From positions 415 through 12,860 of the forward strand of contig JAAXJV010000064.1 of the NCBI GenBank assembly GCA_012269655.1: a stretch of DNA of 12,446 nucleotides. Reading direction: 5' to 3'. The notes under the pieces were generated by a model, which was not told the origin of the DNA, made no database searches, and worked only from the letters and a program-made list of their open reading frames with translations. Position 1 is the stretch's first letter. Each line of letters opens with the position of its first letter. Below are positions 6,731 to 12,446 of the stretch, piece by piece. The stretch comes from Pseudomonadales bacterium. GTDB lineage: Bacteria; Pseudomonadota; Gammaproteobacteria; Pseudomonadales; Litorivicinaceae. The position numbers were made by a program, and so were the translations under genes.

Positions 6731-6753
6731 GACCAAATTGGTCGAGCTAGAAT
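6731..6753 (+). promoter_or_regulatory. Palindrome next to a candidate -10 box of the hydroxylase gene
   Basis: GACCAAATTGGTC (6731-6743) is a perfect 6-1-6 palindrome, followed after four bases by TAGAATCGA, whose TAGAAT (6748-6753) is a good -10 candidate. The last gene's promoter has the same layout: a palindrome, four bases, then TAGAATCGA (12239-12247). No good -35 box is visible 16-18 bases upstream. The core CAAATTGGT also occurs in front of the LacI-family gene (12126-12134). Confidence 0.45.
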
Positions 6754-6848
6754 CGATATGATGAGTCCATCTTTCAATCCGCAGAGATTCGATATTTTTC
6801 AACGGCTTTTATTGAGCGTTGGAACGCATTCGAAACAAGAGCATTCAA

Positions 6849-7853
6849 ATGATTGATGACCTGCAATATGGCACTCGAAACAAGCGAGGTGATTGGAAAC
6901 CCAGCTCGCCCATTGCACTCCCACCCTTAGTTCGTTCCAAACGTACGATAAACCTCGCGGGCTGGTTGCTAAGCTTTGTCTGGCCTTGGAACCTGATTAC
7001 GTTGGGATTGACGGTGCTTTTATGGAGCCTTGCGACCCCATCCATCAAGACAATGCAGACGCTCAGCTTGGGCTGGATAGTCCCGCTATTCTTTACAAAT
7101 TGGTTAGCACTGTTCGCATGGTTTGGCGGATGGGAATTTGTGCTTTACAGAAAACGAGTCCAACAGCGCAGATTCAAATACAACGGCACATTTCCGAGTG
7201 ATAAACCAGCCGCTTACTTTTGGTTTAACGACCAGAATATAGACAATTTTATTCGCTCGATGTTCATCTCTGTTCCCATTATGGTCGCGATGGAAGTCTG
7301 TGCGTTATGGCTGTTCGCTAACGGCTGGGGATCGATCGAGTTTGTAACGGAGCACCCGATCCTGTTTGCATTACTGCTCGTTTTCATTCCAGTCCTGCAT
7401 GAGGCTTATTTTTTCTTTGTTCATTGGTTCATGCACTGGGAGCCTTTTTACCAATGGTGTCACTCGATCCACCATAACTCGATCAACCCATCGCCATGGA
7501 CCTCAATGTCTAACCATCCGATTGAAACGGTTCTGCAATTTTTGCCGTTCGTCATTTGGATTCCACTTTGCCCATTCTTGGCTCTGTACCACCTCAACAC
7601 TGTTGCCTTGAGTTCTGTTTTGGGACACATCGGATTTGAAAAAATCGAAATCAATGAAAAGACTGCCTGGAGCACGCACGCCTACCCACACTACTTGCAT
7701 CACAAACACTTTGATGTGAATTACTGTGACGACGGCTACCTCCCCTGGGATAGATGGTTCGGCACCTGGCATGACGGCACTGCAGAGGGTGAACAGCTCA
7801 TGCAAGAGCGCTTTAAGACGAAGGCTGCGCGAAAAAATTCTCGGACAGCTTAA
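6849..7853 (+). CDS. Membrane di-iron hydroxylase, fatty acid hydroxylase/sterol desaturase family
   Basis: Integral membrane oxygenase of the superfamily that includes sterol desaturases, carotenoid hydroxylases and alkylglycerol (ether-cleaving) monooxygenase; members use a histidine-bound di-iron centre, O2 and an electron donor. The 334-residue product has hydrophobic segments at about 35-62, 73-100, 135-158, 168-193 and 228-256. The histidine signature is complete: HE (184-185), HWFMH (192-196), HSIHH (205-209), NHPIE (222-226) and HYLHHKH (281-287), followed by the typical NYCDDGYLPWDRWFGTWHDG. The ATG at 6849-6851 has a modest AAGAG eight bases upstream; a TTG at 6819 would add ten residues. 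It precedes the dehydrogenase gene by 63 bases in the same direction, so its substrate probably belongs to the carbohydrate pathway here, which is unusual for this family. Substrate and electron donor are unknown. Confidence 0.9.
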   Translation: MIDDLQYGTRNKRGDWKPSSPIALPPLVRSKRTINLAGWLLSFVWPWNLITLGLTVLLWSLATPSIKTMQTLSLGWIVPLFFTNWLALFAWFGGWEFVLYRKRVQQRRFKYNGTFPSDKPAAYFWFNDQNIDNFIRSMFISVPIMVAMEVCALWLFANGWGSIEFVTEHPILFALLLVFIPVLHEAYFFFVHWFMHWEPFYQWCHSIHHNSINPSPWTSMSNHPIETVLQFLPFVIWIPLCPFLALYHLNTVALSSVLGHIGFEKIEINEKTAWSTHAYPHYLHHKHFDVNYCDDGYLPWDRWFGTWHDGTAEGEQLMQERFKTKAARKNSRTA

Positions 7854-7916
7854 ATTTAATACAACAAAACACTGTAAGGTCAGTTGGCCATGCAGTTGCA
7901 ATGAAGGATGAGAAAA

Positions 7917-8921
7917 ATGAGCGTAAGAGTTGCTCTTATCGGCACCGGAATCATGGGCATGGACCATGCTCGGTTGTTTGCTGAAGACCTACCAAACGTT
8001 GAGTTGCACACCATTTGTGACGTTGACGAGGGTCGAGCCAAAGAGGTGGCCGACATGTTCGGGGCAAAGACGGTTTTGACCAACCCAGAATCAGCCGCCA
8101 CGAGCAGCGAGATCGATGCGGTTGTTATTGCGAGTCCAGACCCTTTCCATGCTCCGCTCACTAAATCCGCGATTTTAGCGGGCAAGCATGTTTTGTGTGA
8201 GAAGCCGCTATCACCCTCTTCTGCAGAATGCATTGAGGTGATGGAGCTAGAAACAAAAATTGGCAAGCAAATGACACAGATTGGTTTTATGCGTCGTTTT
8301 GATCCCTCTTATGCAGAGATGAAATCACTACTTCTGCAGGGCAAGATTGGCCAAGCACTGATGATGCACAACTACCACCGTAACGTCTCTGTGCCGTCCA
8401 ACGATTTCACCCCAGACATGTCAATCTCGAATTCGGCACCGCATGAATACGATATCGCACGCTTTATGCTGGACGAGGAAATTACCGCCATTTCCGTCTT
8501 CCAACCGCAAACACAGCAAGCGGTTAAGCCTGTTTTCATGGTGCTTGAATCTGAAAGTGGCGTATTGGTAAACGTTGAGATCAACAATGTTGCAGCTTAT
8601 GGCTACGACGTGCGGGCCGAACTGGTCGGTGAAAAAGGAAGCCTGTTCCTTCAACCCACGAACGTCCTGACTGAGCAACACACCGATTTGCAGGCAACCA
8701 AGGGATATGCCGCAGACTGGCGCCCTCGCTTTGCGGAATCCTACCGTTTACAGAACAAGGCATGGATCAATTCAATCCTCACCGGGCATCCTTCTGACAT
8801 CGCATCCAATGCTTGGGACGGTTATTGTGCGACGCGGGTTGCTGAAACCGGTGTTCAAGCACTCAAAACCGGCTCACGCCAAATCGTCGAATTAATTGAT
8901 AAACCAGCGCTCTACCGCTGA
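7917..8921 (+). CDS. Gfo/Idh/MocA-family oxidoreductase, inositol 2-dehydrogenase-like
   Basis: Cytoplasmic NAD(P)-dependent dehydrogenase acting on a sugar or cyclitol hydroxyl (334 residues). The N-terminal Rossmann fold has GTGIMG (9-14) and an acidic residue at the second strand's end (CDVDE, 34-38), suggesting NAD preference. The family's EKP motif is at 95-97 (catalytic-type Lys96), followed by IGFMRRFDPSY (122-132), typical of inositol dehydrogenases. His176 in PHEYD corresponds to the catalytic histidine of Bacillus subtilis inositol dehydrogenase, but the residue four before it, aspartate in that enzyme (Asp172), is asparagine here (Asn172). I chose the ATG at 7917-7919, with AAGGA eight bases upstream; an ATG three codons earlier has no room for a ribosome-binding site. 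The isomerase gene follows after 13 bases, so the two are co-transcribed. The exact substrate is unknown. Confidence 0.92.
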   Translation: MSVRVALIGTGIMGMDHARLFAEDLPNVELHTICDVDEGRAKEVADMFGAKTVLTNPESAATSSEIDAVVIASPDPFHAPLTKSAILAGKHVLCEKPLSPSSAECIEVMELETKIGKQMTQIGFMRRFDPSYAEMKSLLLQGKIGQALMMHNYHRNVSVPSNDFTPDMSISNSAPHEYDIARFMLDEEITAISVFQPQTQQAVKPVFMVLESESGVLVNVEINNVAAYGYDVRAELVGEKGSLFLQPTNVLTEQHTDLQATKGYAADWRPRFAESYRLQNKAWINSILTGHPSDIASNAWDGYCATRVAETGVQALKTGSRQIVELIDKPALYR

Positions 8922-8934
8922 GAAGGTAAACACT

Positions 8935-9894
8935 ATGAAATTAGGTTTTGTGACTGACAGCCTCGGCGGTCAACCACTCAATGAACTATTGGATAACGCG
9001 GTCCGCATGGGCGTAGACGGCATCGAAGTCAATACAGGCGGCTGGTCTACAGCCCCCCACTTCGACTACAAGAAAATGCTTGCAGATAAGAGCGCTCGAG
9101 ACGGATTTATGGCTGAACTGGCAGGCCGCGGCTTGGAAGTGGCGTCGCTCAACGCTAACGGGAATCCATTACACCCGACGGACAAAAAGCAGGGGGAGTG
9201 CTTAAAAGACACGATCCGTCTTGCTGGTGAAATGGGCATCAAAAAGGTCTGCACCATGTCAGGGCTGCCTGCCGGTAATGCCAATGACACCATGCCCAAC
9301 TGGGTAGTCTCTTCTTGGCCGCCAGAAACTCAGGCAATTTTGAATTACCAGTGGAACGACGTACTGATCCCTTATTGGCATGAAATCGTTGCATTAGCAA
9401 AAGCATCCGGCGTTGAGCAAATAGCCCTCGAATTGCATGGCAACCAGTGTGTTTACAATGTGCCAAGCATGCTTCGCCTGCGTGAGGAAGTCGGACCCAT
9501 TGTCGGTGCAAACCTGGACCCTTCTCACTTGTTCTGGATGGGAGGAGATCCTTATGCCTTCATCGATGCACTGGGTGATGCTATTTACCATGTGCACGCC
9601 AAAGACACGATGCTGAACAGCCCTGTCCAAGGTACAACCACCCTGCTCGAAAATGGCAGCCTTGTTGATATCCCTTCACGCGCGTGGTCCTACATCACCC
9701 TCGGATACGGCCATGGTGAAGAGTGGTGGCGTGAATTTGTCTATCGCCTCTTGATGGTGGGTTACAAAGGCTATCTGAGCATTGAGCACGAGGACGTCCT
9801 GCTTAACTCGCTCGAGGGCTTGGAGAAGTCTGTGGACCTTCTGAAGAATGTCATGCCGCGTAAAGAGGCAGACTTTAAACTTCAGGACATCTAA
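8935..9894 (+). CDS. TIM-barrel sugar isomerase/epimerase (AP endonuclease 2-like, COG1082 type)
   Basis: Metal-dependent TIM-barrel enzyme of the sugar phosphate isomerase/epimerase group (319 residues). Candidate metal ligands sit at the expected strand ends: Glu166 (IALELHG), Asp195 and His198 (LDPSH), His221 (HVHAKD) and Glu284 (SIEHED). This group includes inositol-pathway IolE/IolI, hydroxypyruvate isomerase, tagatose/psicose epimerases and, more recently, enzymes that eliminate or cleave 3-keto-glycosides. The start is the ATG at 8935-8937, with AGAAGG eight bases upstream; an in-frame ATG at 8896 lies inside the preceding gene. Tight spacing after the dehydrogenase gene suggests it acts on that enzyme's keto product. 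A bidirectional terminator follows. Reaction and substrate cannot be fixed from sequence. Confidence 0.9.
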   Translation: MKLGFVTDSLGGQPLNELLDNAVRMGVDGIEVNTGGWSTAPHFDYKKMLADKSARDGFMAELAGRGLEVASLNANGNPLHPTDKKQGECLKDTIRLAGEMGIKKVCTMSGLPAGNANDTMPNWVVSSWPPETQAILNYQWNDVLIPYWHEIVALAKASGVEQIALELHGNQCVYNVPSMLRLREEVGPIVGANLDPSHLFWMGGDPYAFIDALGDAIYHVHAKDTMLNSPVQGTTTLLENGSLVDIPSRAWSYITLGYGHGEEWWREFVYRLLMVGYKGYLSIEHEDVLLNSLEGLEKSVDLLKNVMPRKEADFKLQDI

Positions 9895-9907
9895 GCGGTT
9901 CTAAATC

Positions 9908-9943
9908 AAAAAAAACGCCCCTACTCATGCGAGGGGCGTTTGA
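9908..9943. terminator. Bidirectional Rho-independent terminator between convergent genes
   Basis: AAACGCCCCT (9913-9922) and AGGGGCGTTT (9932-9941) form a perfect 10-bp stem with a 9-base loop. Eight As precede it on the plus strand, giving a U8 tail for minus-strand transcripts (the aldo/keto reductase); plus-strand transcripts get only UUU. It therefore ends both units, more strongly the minus-strand one. Confidence 0.92.
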
Positions 9944-9992
9944 GACCAAGGGAATTACTGCCCCGCCAGCAGCACTGCAAATAGCCTCAAAA

Positions 9993-10967
9993 TCATTGAT
10001 AGTAATCGCGAACCCACATGTGTTCAGCGATCTTCTCTTTCAGCTCCTTTGGAAATTCCTGTCCATCCGAGTAAACCGTATTCATGTCAACTTCTGCAGG
10101 ATTTTTCATTCCAGGAATCAGCGTCGACACCTGCTGCTCGCTCAACACATAGCGCATTGCTGCTTCAGCCAGCGTCGGGTAGTAAGGCGCACAGAGCGCT
10201 TTTAACTTGAGCATACGCTGATAGGTATCGTTGAAACGCTCGTCACGGAACAACCAAGCAGGAATCGAGCCCTCTTCCCACGTGGAATAGGTGTCTTCGT
10301 TCCACATGCCAGTTAATGAACCGGAATCCAGAGGTACACGAGCGATGTAGGCCTGCTCAGTTTCGATGCCAGCCTGGAACAAACCCCGTGTAGGCGATTG
10401 CTCAAACATGTTAAATACGACTTGCTGAGAAGAGACCAAACCCAACTTGGCGAGGTCAATGCCCTCTTCAGCGTGATAATCACGAATAGAAACGCCAATT
10501 TGATCAATTTTACCTTCAGAGCGCAGGTCGTTAAGTGTTTCCAACCAGTCAAGCTCTGTCGTGCCCCGCGGCACCCAGCAATGAAGTTGAAACAAATCTA
10601 AACGTTCAACATCCAAACGTTTTAGGGAGCCTTCTACCTGTTCACGCAAATACCAATCAGGATAACGGCCACGCATCATTGGGTTGTCGTCAACTTTATG
10701 AGGCCAGTGGATCGGCTGCGCTTTTGTCGCGACGTAAATCTTGTCGCCTTGCCATTGTTTGAGTGCTTTACCGATAACTTCTTCGGAATGCCCTAGGCCA
10801 TAAGCTTGCGCGGTATCGACAAAGTTAATGCCTTGATCGAAGGCGTGAAGTAGCGTTTTGATTGACTCATTGTCATCAACCTCACCCCAATCTCCACCAA
10901 TTTGCCAGGCACCAAATGCAATTTCACTGACTTCCCAGCCTGTACGGCCAAATTTCCTATATTTCAT
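9993..10967 (-). CDS. Aldo/keto reductase
   Basis: Cytoplasmic NAD(P)H-dependent aldo/keto reductase (324 residues, the family's usual length). It interconverts carbonyl and hydroxyl groups of sugars or related compounds. The catalytic tetrad is present: Asp51 and Tyr56 (DTAQAYG), Lys82 (ATK) and His129 (LHCW). The C-terminal cofactor region includes STLIPGMKNPAEV, the usual NADP-binding stretch. The ATG at 10965-10967 starts MKYRKFGRTG, the normal beginning for the family; the ribosome-binding site is poor (only GAG about 11 bases upstream), and a TTG at 10983-10985 would add six residues. It lies 108 bases downstream of the LacI-family gene in the same direction, with a candidate promoter and two operator-like sites between, and converges on the isomerase gene. 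Its role with the other enzymes is inferred from position. Confidence 0.93.
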   Translation of the reverse strand: MKYRKFGRTGWEVSEIAFGAWQIGGDWGEVDDNESIKTLLHAFDQGINFVDTAQAYGLGHSEEVIGKALKQWQGDKIYVATKAQPIHWPHKVDDNPMMRGRYPDWYLREQVEGSLKRLDVERLDLFQLHCWVPRGTTELDWLETLNDLRSEGKIDQIGVSIRDYHAEEGIDLAKLGLVSSQQVVFNMFEQSPTRGLFQAGIETEQAYIARVPLDSGSLTGMWNEDTYSTWEEGSIPAWLFRDERFNDTYQRMLKLKALCAPYYPTLAEAAMRYVLSEQQVSTLIPGMKNPAEVDMNTVYSDGQEFPKELKEKIAEHMWVRDYYQ

Positions 10968-10978
10968 AACGACTACTC

Positions 10979-10992
10979 GGAACAAATATTCT
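10979..10992. promoter_or_regulatory. Operator-like palindrome in the aldo/keto reductase leader
   Basis: On the minus strand AGAATATTTGTTCC fits RGAANNTTNNTTCY at every defined position. It ends 11 bases upstream of the reductase ATG, so a bound repressor would act just downstream of the start of transcription. Confidence 0.5.
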
Positions 10993-11008
10993 AATTATTT
11001 AAAAATGT

Positions 11009-11038
11009 AGAATATTGGTTTTTGAGCGCACTGTCCAA
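11009..11038 (-). promoter_or_regulatory. Candidate promoter of the aldo/keto reductase, overlapping a second operator-like site
   Basis: On the minus strand TTGGAC (complement of 11033-11038) and TATTCT (complement of 11009-11014) are separated by 18 bases. The -10 box lies inside AGAATATTGGTTTT (11009-11022, plus strand), which fits RGAANNTTNNTTCY with one mismatch. The centres of this site and the exact site at 10979-10992 are 30 bases apart, close to three helical turns. Confidence 0.4.
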
Positions 11039-11075
11039 AGAAACCTAGCCAACGAAAAATCGAATCATGGCGTTA

Positions 11076-12104
11076 CTACAGGCTTTCCTTCGTGACGGTA
11101 TAAAACGGTAAAACGGTATCCAATTTCACACCCTCTACCGGTTCTGAGATGCTCTTAAACATGGCTTCGATTGTCGATGAGGCCAGTCGATCAATATCGT
11201 GCGCAATCGAAGCCGTCAGCAGGCCATTGACCAAACCTCGTTTGATTGCGCTAGACATATCGTGGCCAATGACACACACCTGTCCTGGGTCTCGCTTTCG
11301 ACCAATAGAATCAATAACCCCGGCTAAACCGCCGCCGGCAACATATATAGCTTCTACGTCAGGATGCCTGTCCAGTAGTCGCTCGGTTACATCTCGCGCA
11401 ATAGCGTCGGATTCATAGGTAGATTGCGGCTCGAGCAGACGAACATTCGGAGCCATTTCACGAAAATACGACCTAAAACCAGACTCATTCATCTCTTGGC
11501 ATCGGTAACGATGGTTACCGACTAGTATGGCAACTTCGCCATCTCGCTTAGAAACATGACTGACCAACCATGCGGCCGTGCGCCCCACCTTCCAGTTATC
11601 CAGTCCGATGTATGGAGCTCCACAACTTGAAGAGAGCCCCGAAATCATGGCGAACACAGGCTTACCTGCTTCCCGCAAATCAAAAATTGCCTGCGATATC
11701 ATCGGGTGTTGTGCTGTCACAACGGCCAGCGCATCAACCTTTTCGCCCAGCGCACGCATCGATTCAGATACCGATTCTGGAGAGAGGTCCTTCATGTATT
11801 CGATCTCACTCTCGATGATCGCGTTACTGTAGTTCGACGCATGCCGCTTCAACTCATCGCCAACGCCTGTATAGAAGTCACCGCTGGAATCCTGTAGCAA
11901 AAAGCCAAACCGATACCGACTCAGACGATTTTTTAAGCGATCCTCGATGGCATTTAGACCATAAAAGCCGATATTTTCAGCGGCACGACGGACCTGCTCA
12001 ATGGTCACTTCCCGTACGTTCGAATGACCGCCAATGACCCTGTTTACTGTAGATACAGATAGATCGGCGGCAGCCGCGAGATCTTTTATGGTAGGCCGTG
12101 CCAT
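11076..12104 (-). CDS. LacI-family transcriptional regulator
   Basis: DNA-binding regulator of 342 residues. The N-terminal helix-turn-helix is TIKDLAAAADLSVSTVNRVIGG (read as 5-26), with Val17, Ser18 and Arg22 at the positions that contact DNA in LacI (Tyr17, Gln18, Arg22). A hinge follows at about 48-62, and the rest is a periplasmic-binding-protein-like effector domain that should bind a sugar or pathway intermediate. The ATG at 12102-12104 has AAGG ten bases upstream. The gene is divergent from the last gene and upstream of the aldo/keto reductase. It is the only regulator in the window, so it is the natural candidate to bind the repeated palindromes and to control transport and catabolism, most likely as an inducer-released repressor. 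A CAAATTGGT palindrome core just downstream of its own candidate promoter hints at autoregulation. Confidence 0.94.
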   Translation of the reverse strand: MARPTIKDLAAAADLSVSTVNRVIGGHSNVREVTIEQVRRAAENIGFYGLNAIEDRLKNRLSRYRFGFLLQDSSGDFYTGVGDELKRHASNYSNAIIESEIEYMKDLSPESVSESMRALGEKVDALAVVTAQHPMISQAIFDLREAGKPVFAMISGLSSSCGAPYIGLDNWKVGRTAAWLVSHVSKRDGEVAILVGNHRYRCQEMNESGFRSYFREMAPNVRLLEPQSTYESDAIARDVTERLLDRHPDVEAIYVAGGGLAGVIDSIGRKRDPGQVCVIGHDMSSAIKRGLVNGLLTASIAHDIDRLASSTIEAMFKSISEPVEGVKLDTVLPFYTVTKESL

Positions 12105-12125
12105 AAAGATTCAACCTTTTTGAGT

Positions 12126-12172
12126 CAAATTGGTATTTTTTAAATCGTAAACAGTCAACTGGAACCCTTCAA
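12126..12172 (-). promoter_or_regulatory. Candidate promoter and possible autoregulatory site of the LacI-family gene
   Basis: On the minus strand TTGAAG (complement of 12167-12172) and TACGAT (complement of 12144-12149) are 17 bases apart, each matching consensus at four positions. Transcription would begin near 12137. CAAATTGGT at 12126-12134, shared with the palindrome at 6731-6743, then lies just inside the transcribed region. TTGACT with a 17-base spacer to TACCAA is an alternative promoter. Confidence 0.4.
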
Positions 12173-12213
12173 CTGAAACCCGACCCGATTTTGAAATTTT
12201 TTTCTGAAAATTG

Positions 12214-12247
12214 TTGGTTTGGAAATTTATTTCCATATTAGAATCGA
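12214..12247 (+). promoter_or_regulatory. Candidate promoter with operator-like palindrome for the last gene
   Basis: GGAAATTTATTTCC (12221-12234) is a perfect 6-2-6 palindrome fitting RGAANNTTNNTTCY. It lies between a weak -35 candidate, TTGGTT (12214-12219), and TATTAG (12236-12241, 16-base spacer) or TAGAAT (12239-12244, 19-base spacer), the classical place for a repressor site. The coding start is 40 bases further on. Confidence 0.5.
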
Positions 12248-12281
12248 ATCGTTCACTAGAGTCAGAAGAAGAGAAACAGCG

Positions 12282-12446
12282 ATGACATCAACCCCATTCA
12301 AACTTGCTGCATGTGCCGAAATGCTTTGGCCGGAAAAAAGCATTGACTGGCGCGCGTCTAGACTTAAAGAGCAAGGTTTTGGTGTAGGCCTATGGAATTG
12401 GCCAGATCACGATTTGGACAAGCTACAAGCAACCGGAGCCAATTTC
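12282..12446 (+). CDS. TIM-barrel protein, hydroxypyruvate isomerase-like (5' part only)
   Basis: The first 55 codons of a gene that continues past the window. The N-terminus (KLAACAEMLWP, then RLKEQGFGVGLWNWPDHDL) resembles the first barrel units of hydroxypyruvate isomerase/IolE-type TIM-barrel enzymes, where the GF-x-G-V-x-LW-x-WP segment forms the second strand. The metal ligands of this group lie further along, outside the window. The ATG at 12282-12284 is preceded by AGAAGAG. It is divergent from the LacI-family gene, with an operator-like palindrome in its promoter, so it is probably a catabolic gene controlled by that regulator. The family call is sound, the precise reaction is not determined. 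Confidence 0.75.
   Translation, partial: MTSTPFKLAACAEMLWPEKSIDWRASRLKEQGFGVGLWNWPDHDLDKLQATGANF

Larger units (their letters stand above)
6427..6848. other. Long divergent intergenic region with several palindromes
   Basis: About 420 bases, partly very A/T-rich (for example 6538-6560 and 6705-6730), separate the system A binding protein gene (minus) from the membrane hydroxylase gene (plus). It holds candidate promoters for both directions, an operator-like palindrome at 6524-6537, an inverted repeat at 6577-6595 and another palindrome at 6731-6743. I see no convincing small gene or tRNA. A TTG-started extension of the hydroxylase frame begins at 6819 but is not favoured. Confidence 0.7.

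Noticed and set aside
6819..6848. TTG start for the hydroxylase gene
   Set aside because: An ATG ten codons later is available, and the TTG has no better ribosome-binding site. Not excluded.
7503..7967. Long minus-strand open frame opposite the end of the hydroxylase gene
   Set aside because: It is antisense to a gene with full family motifs and crosses into the next gene; the predicted protein has no recognisable motif.
11040..11075. Terminator between the LacI-family gene and the aldo/keto reductase gene
   Set aside because: Only a short CGATTTTTCG palindrome is present, without a GC stem and U-tract; read-through from the regulator gene into the reductase gene remains possible.
1..12446. 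CRISPR array, tRNA, rRNA, insertion sequence, toxin-antitoxin or phage-defence genes
   Set aside because: No regularly spaced repeats, cloverleaf-like segments, transposase motifs or defence-related protein motifs were found on either strand.

Overview
The window is a carbohydrate uptake and catabolism locus from a Gram-negative bacterium. Two periplasmic binding proteins carry classic Sec signal peptides ending in AMA/VMA-AD, and the genes are closely packed with clear Shine-Dalgarno sites. The roughly half-GC composition and well-formed Rho-independent terminators would fit a gammaproteobacterium, possibly marine, but this is inference: there is no rRNA or other taxonomic marker.

Left half (1-6426, all minus strand): two ABC importers of the ribose/fructose (RbsC/FrcBCA-like) class lie in tandem. 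In transcription order, system A is binding protein (5470-6426), permease (4310-5371) and single-cassette ATPase (3483-4298), closed by a strong terminator at 3371-3404. System B follows with its own leader: binding protein (2246-3211), a hairpin with a U-tract, two different permeases (1066-2079 and 57-1055), and the start of a second ATPase that leaves the window at base 1. The 55 visible bases of that second ATPase are identical to the start of the system A ATPase, so the ATPases are very recent duplicates or are being homogenised.

Middle (6427-9894): a long divergent intergenic region (6427-6848) with several palindromes leads into a plus-strand cluster. It encodes a membrane di-iron hydroxylase of the fatty acid hydroxylase/sterol desaturase family, a Gfo/Idh/MocA NAD(P)-dependent dehydrogenase resembling inositol 2-dehydrogenase, and a metal-dependent TIM-barrel isomerase/epimerase. 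A bidirectional terminator (9908-9943) separates these from the convergent genes.

Right part (9993-12446): an aldo/keto reductase and a LacI-family regulator are on the minus strand. Divergent from the regulator is the start of a second TIM-barrel (hydroxypyruvate isomerase-like) gene that runs off the window.

How it may work: the importers bring in a sugar, cyclitol or glycoside; the dehydrogenase, the two TIM-barrel enzymes and the aldo/keto reductase oxidise, isomerise or cleave, and reduce it; the LacI protein controls expression. A 14-bp operator-like palindrome, RGAANNTTNNTTCY, occurs exactly in three promoter regions and with one mismatch at two further places, which would tie the transcription units into one regulon. 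The odd member is the membrane hydroxylase, which could prepare a methylated, ether-linked or lipid-linked substrate. The substrate itself cannot be read from the sequence.
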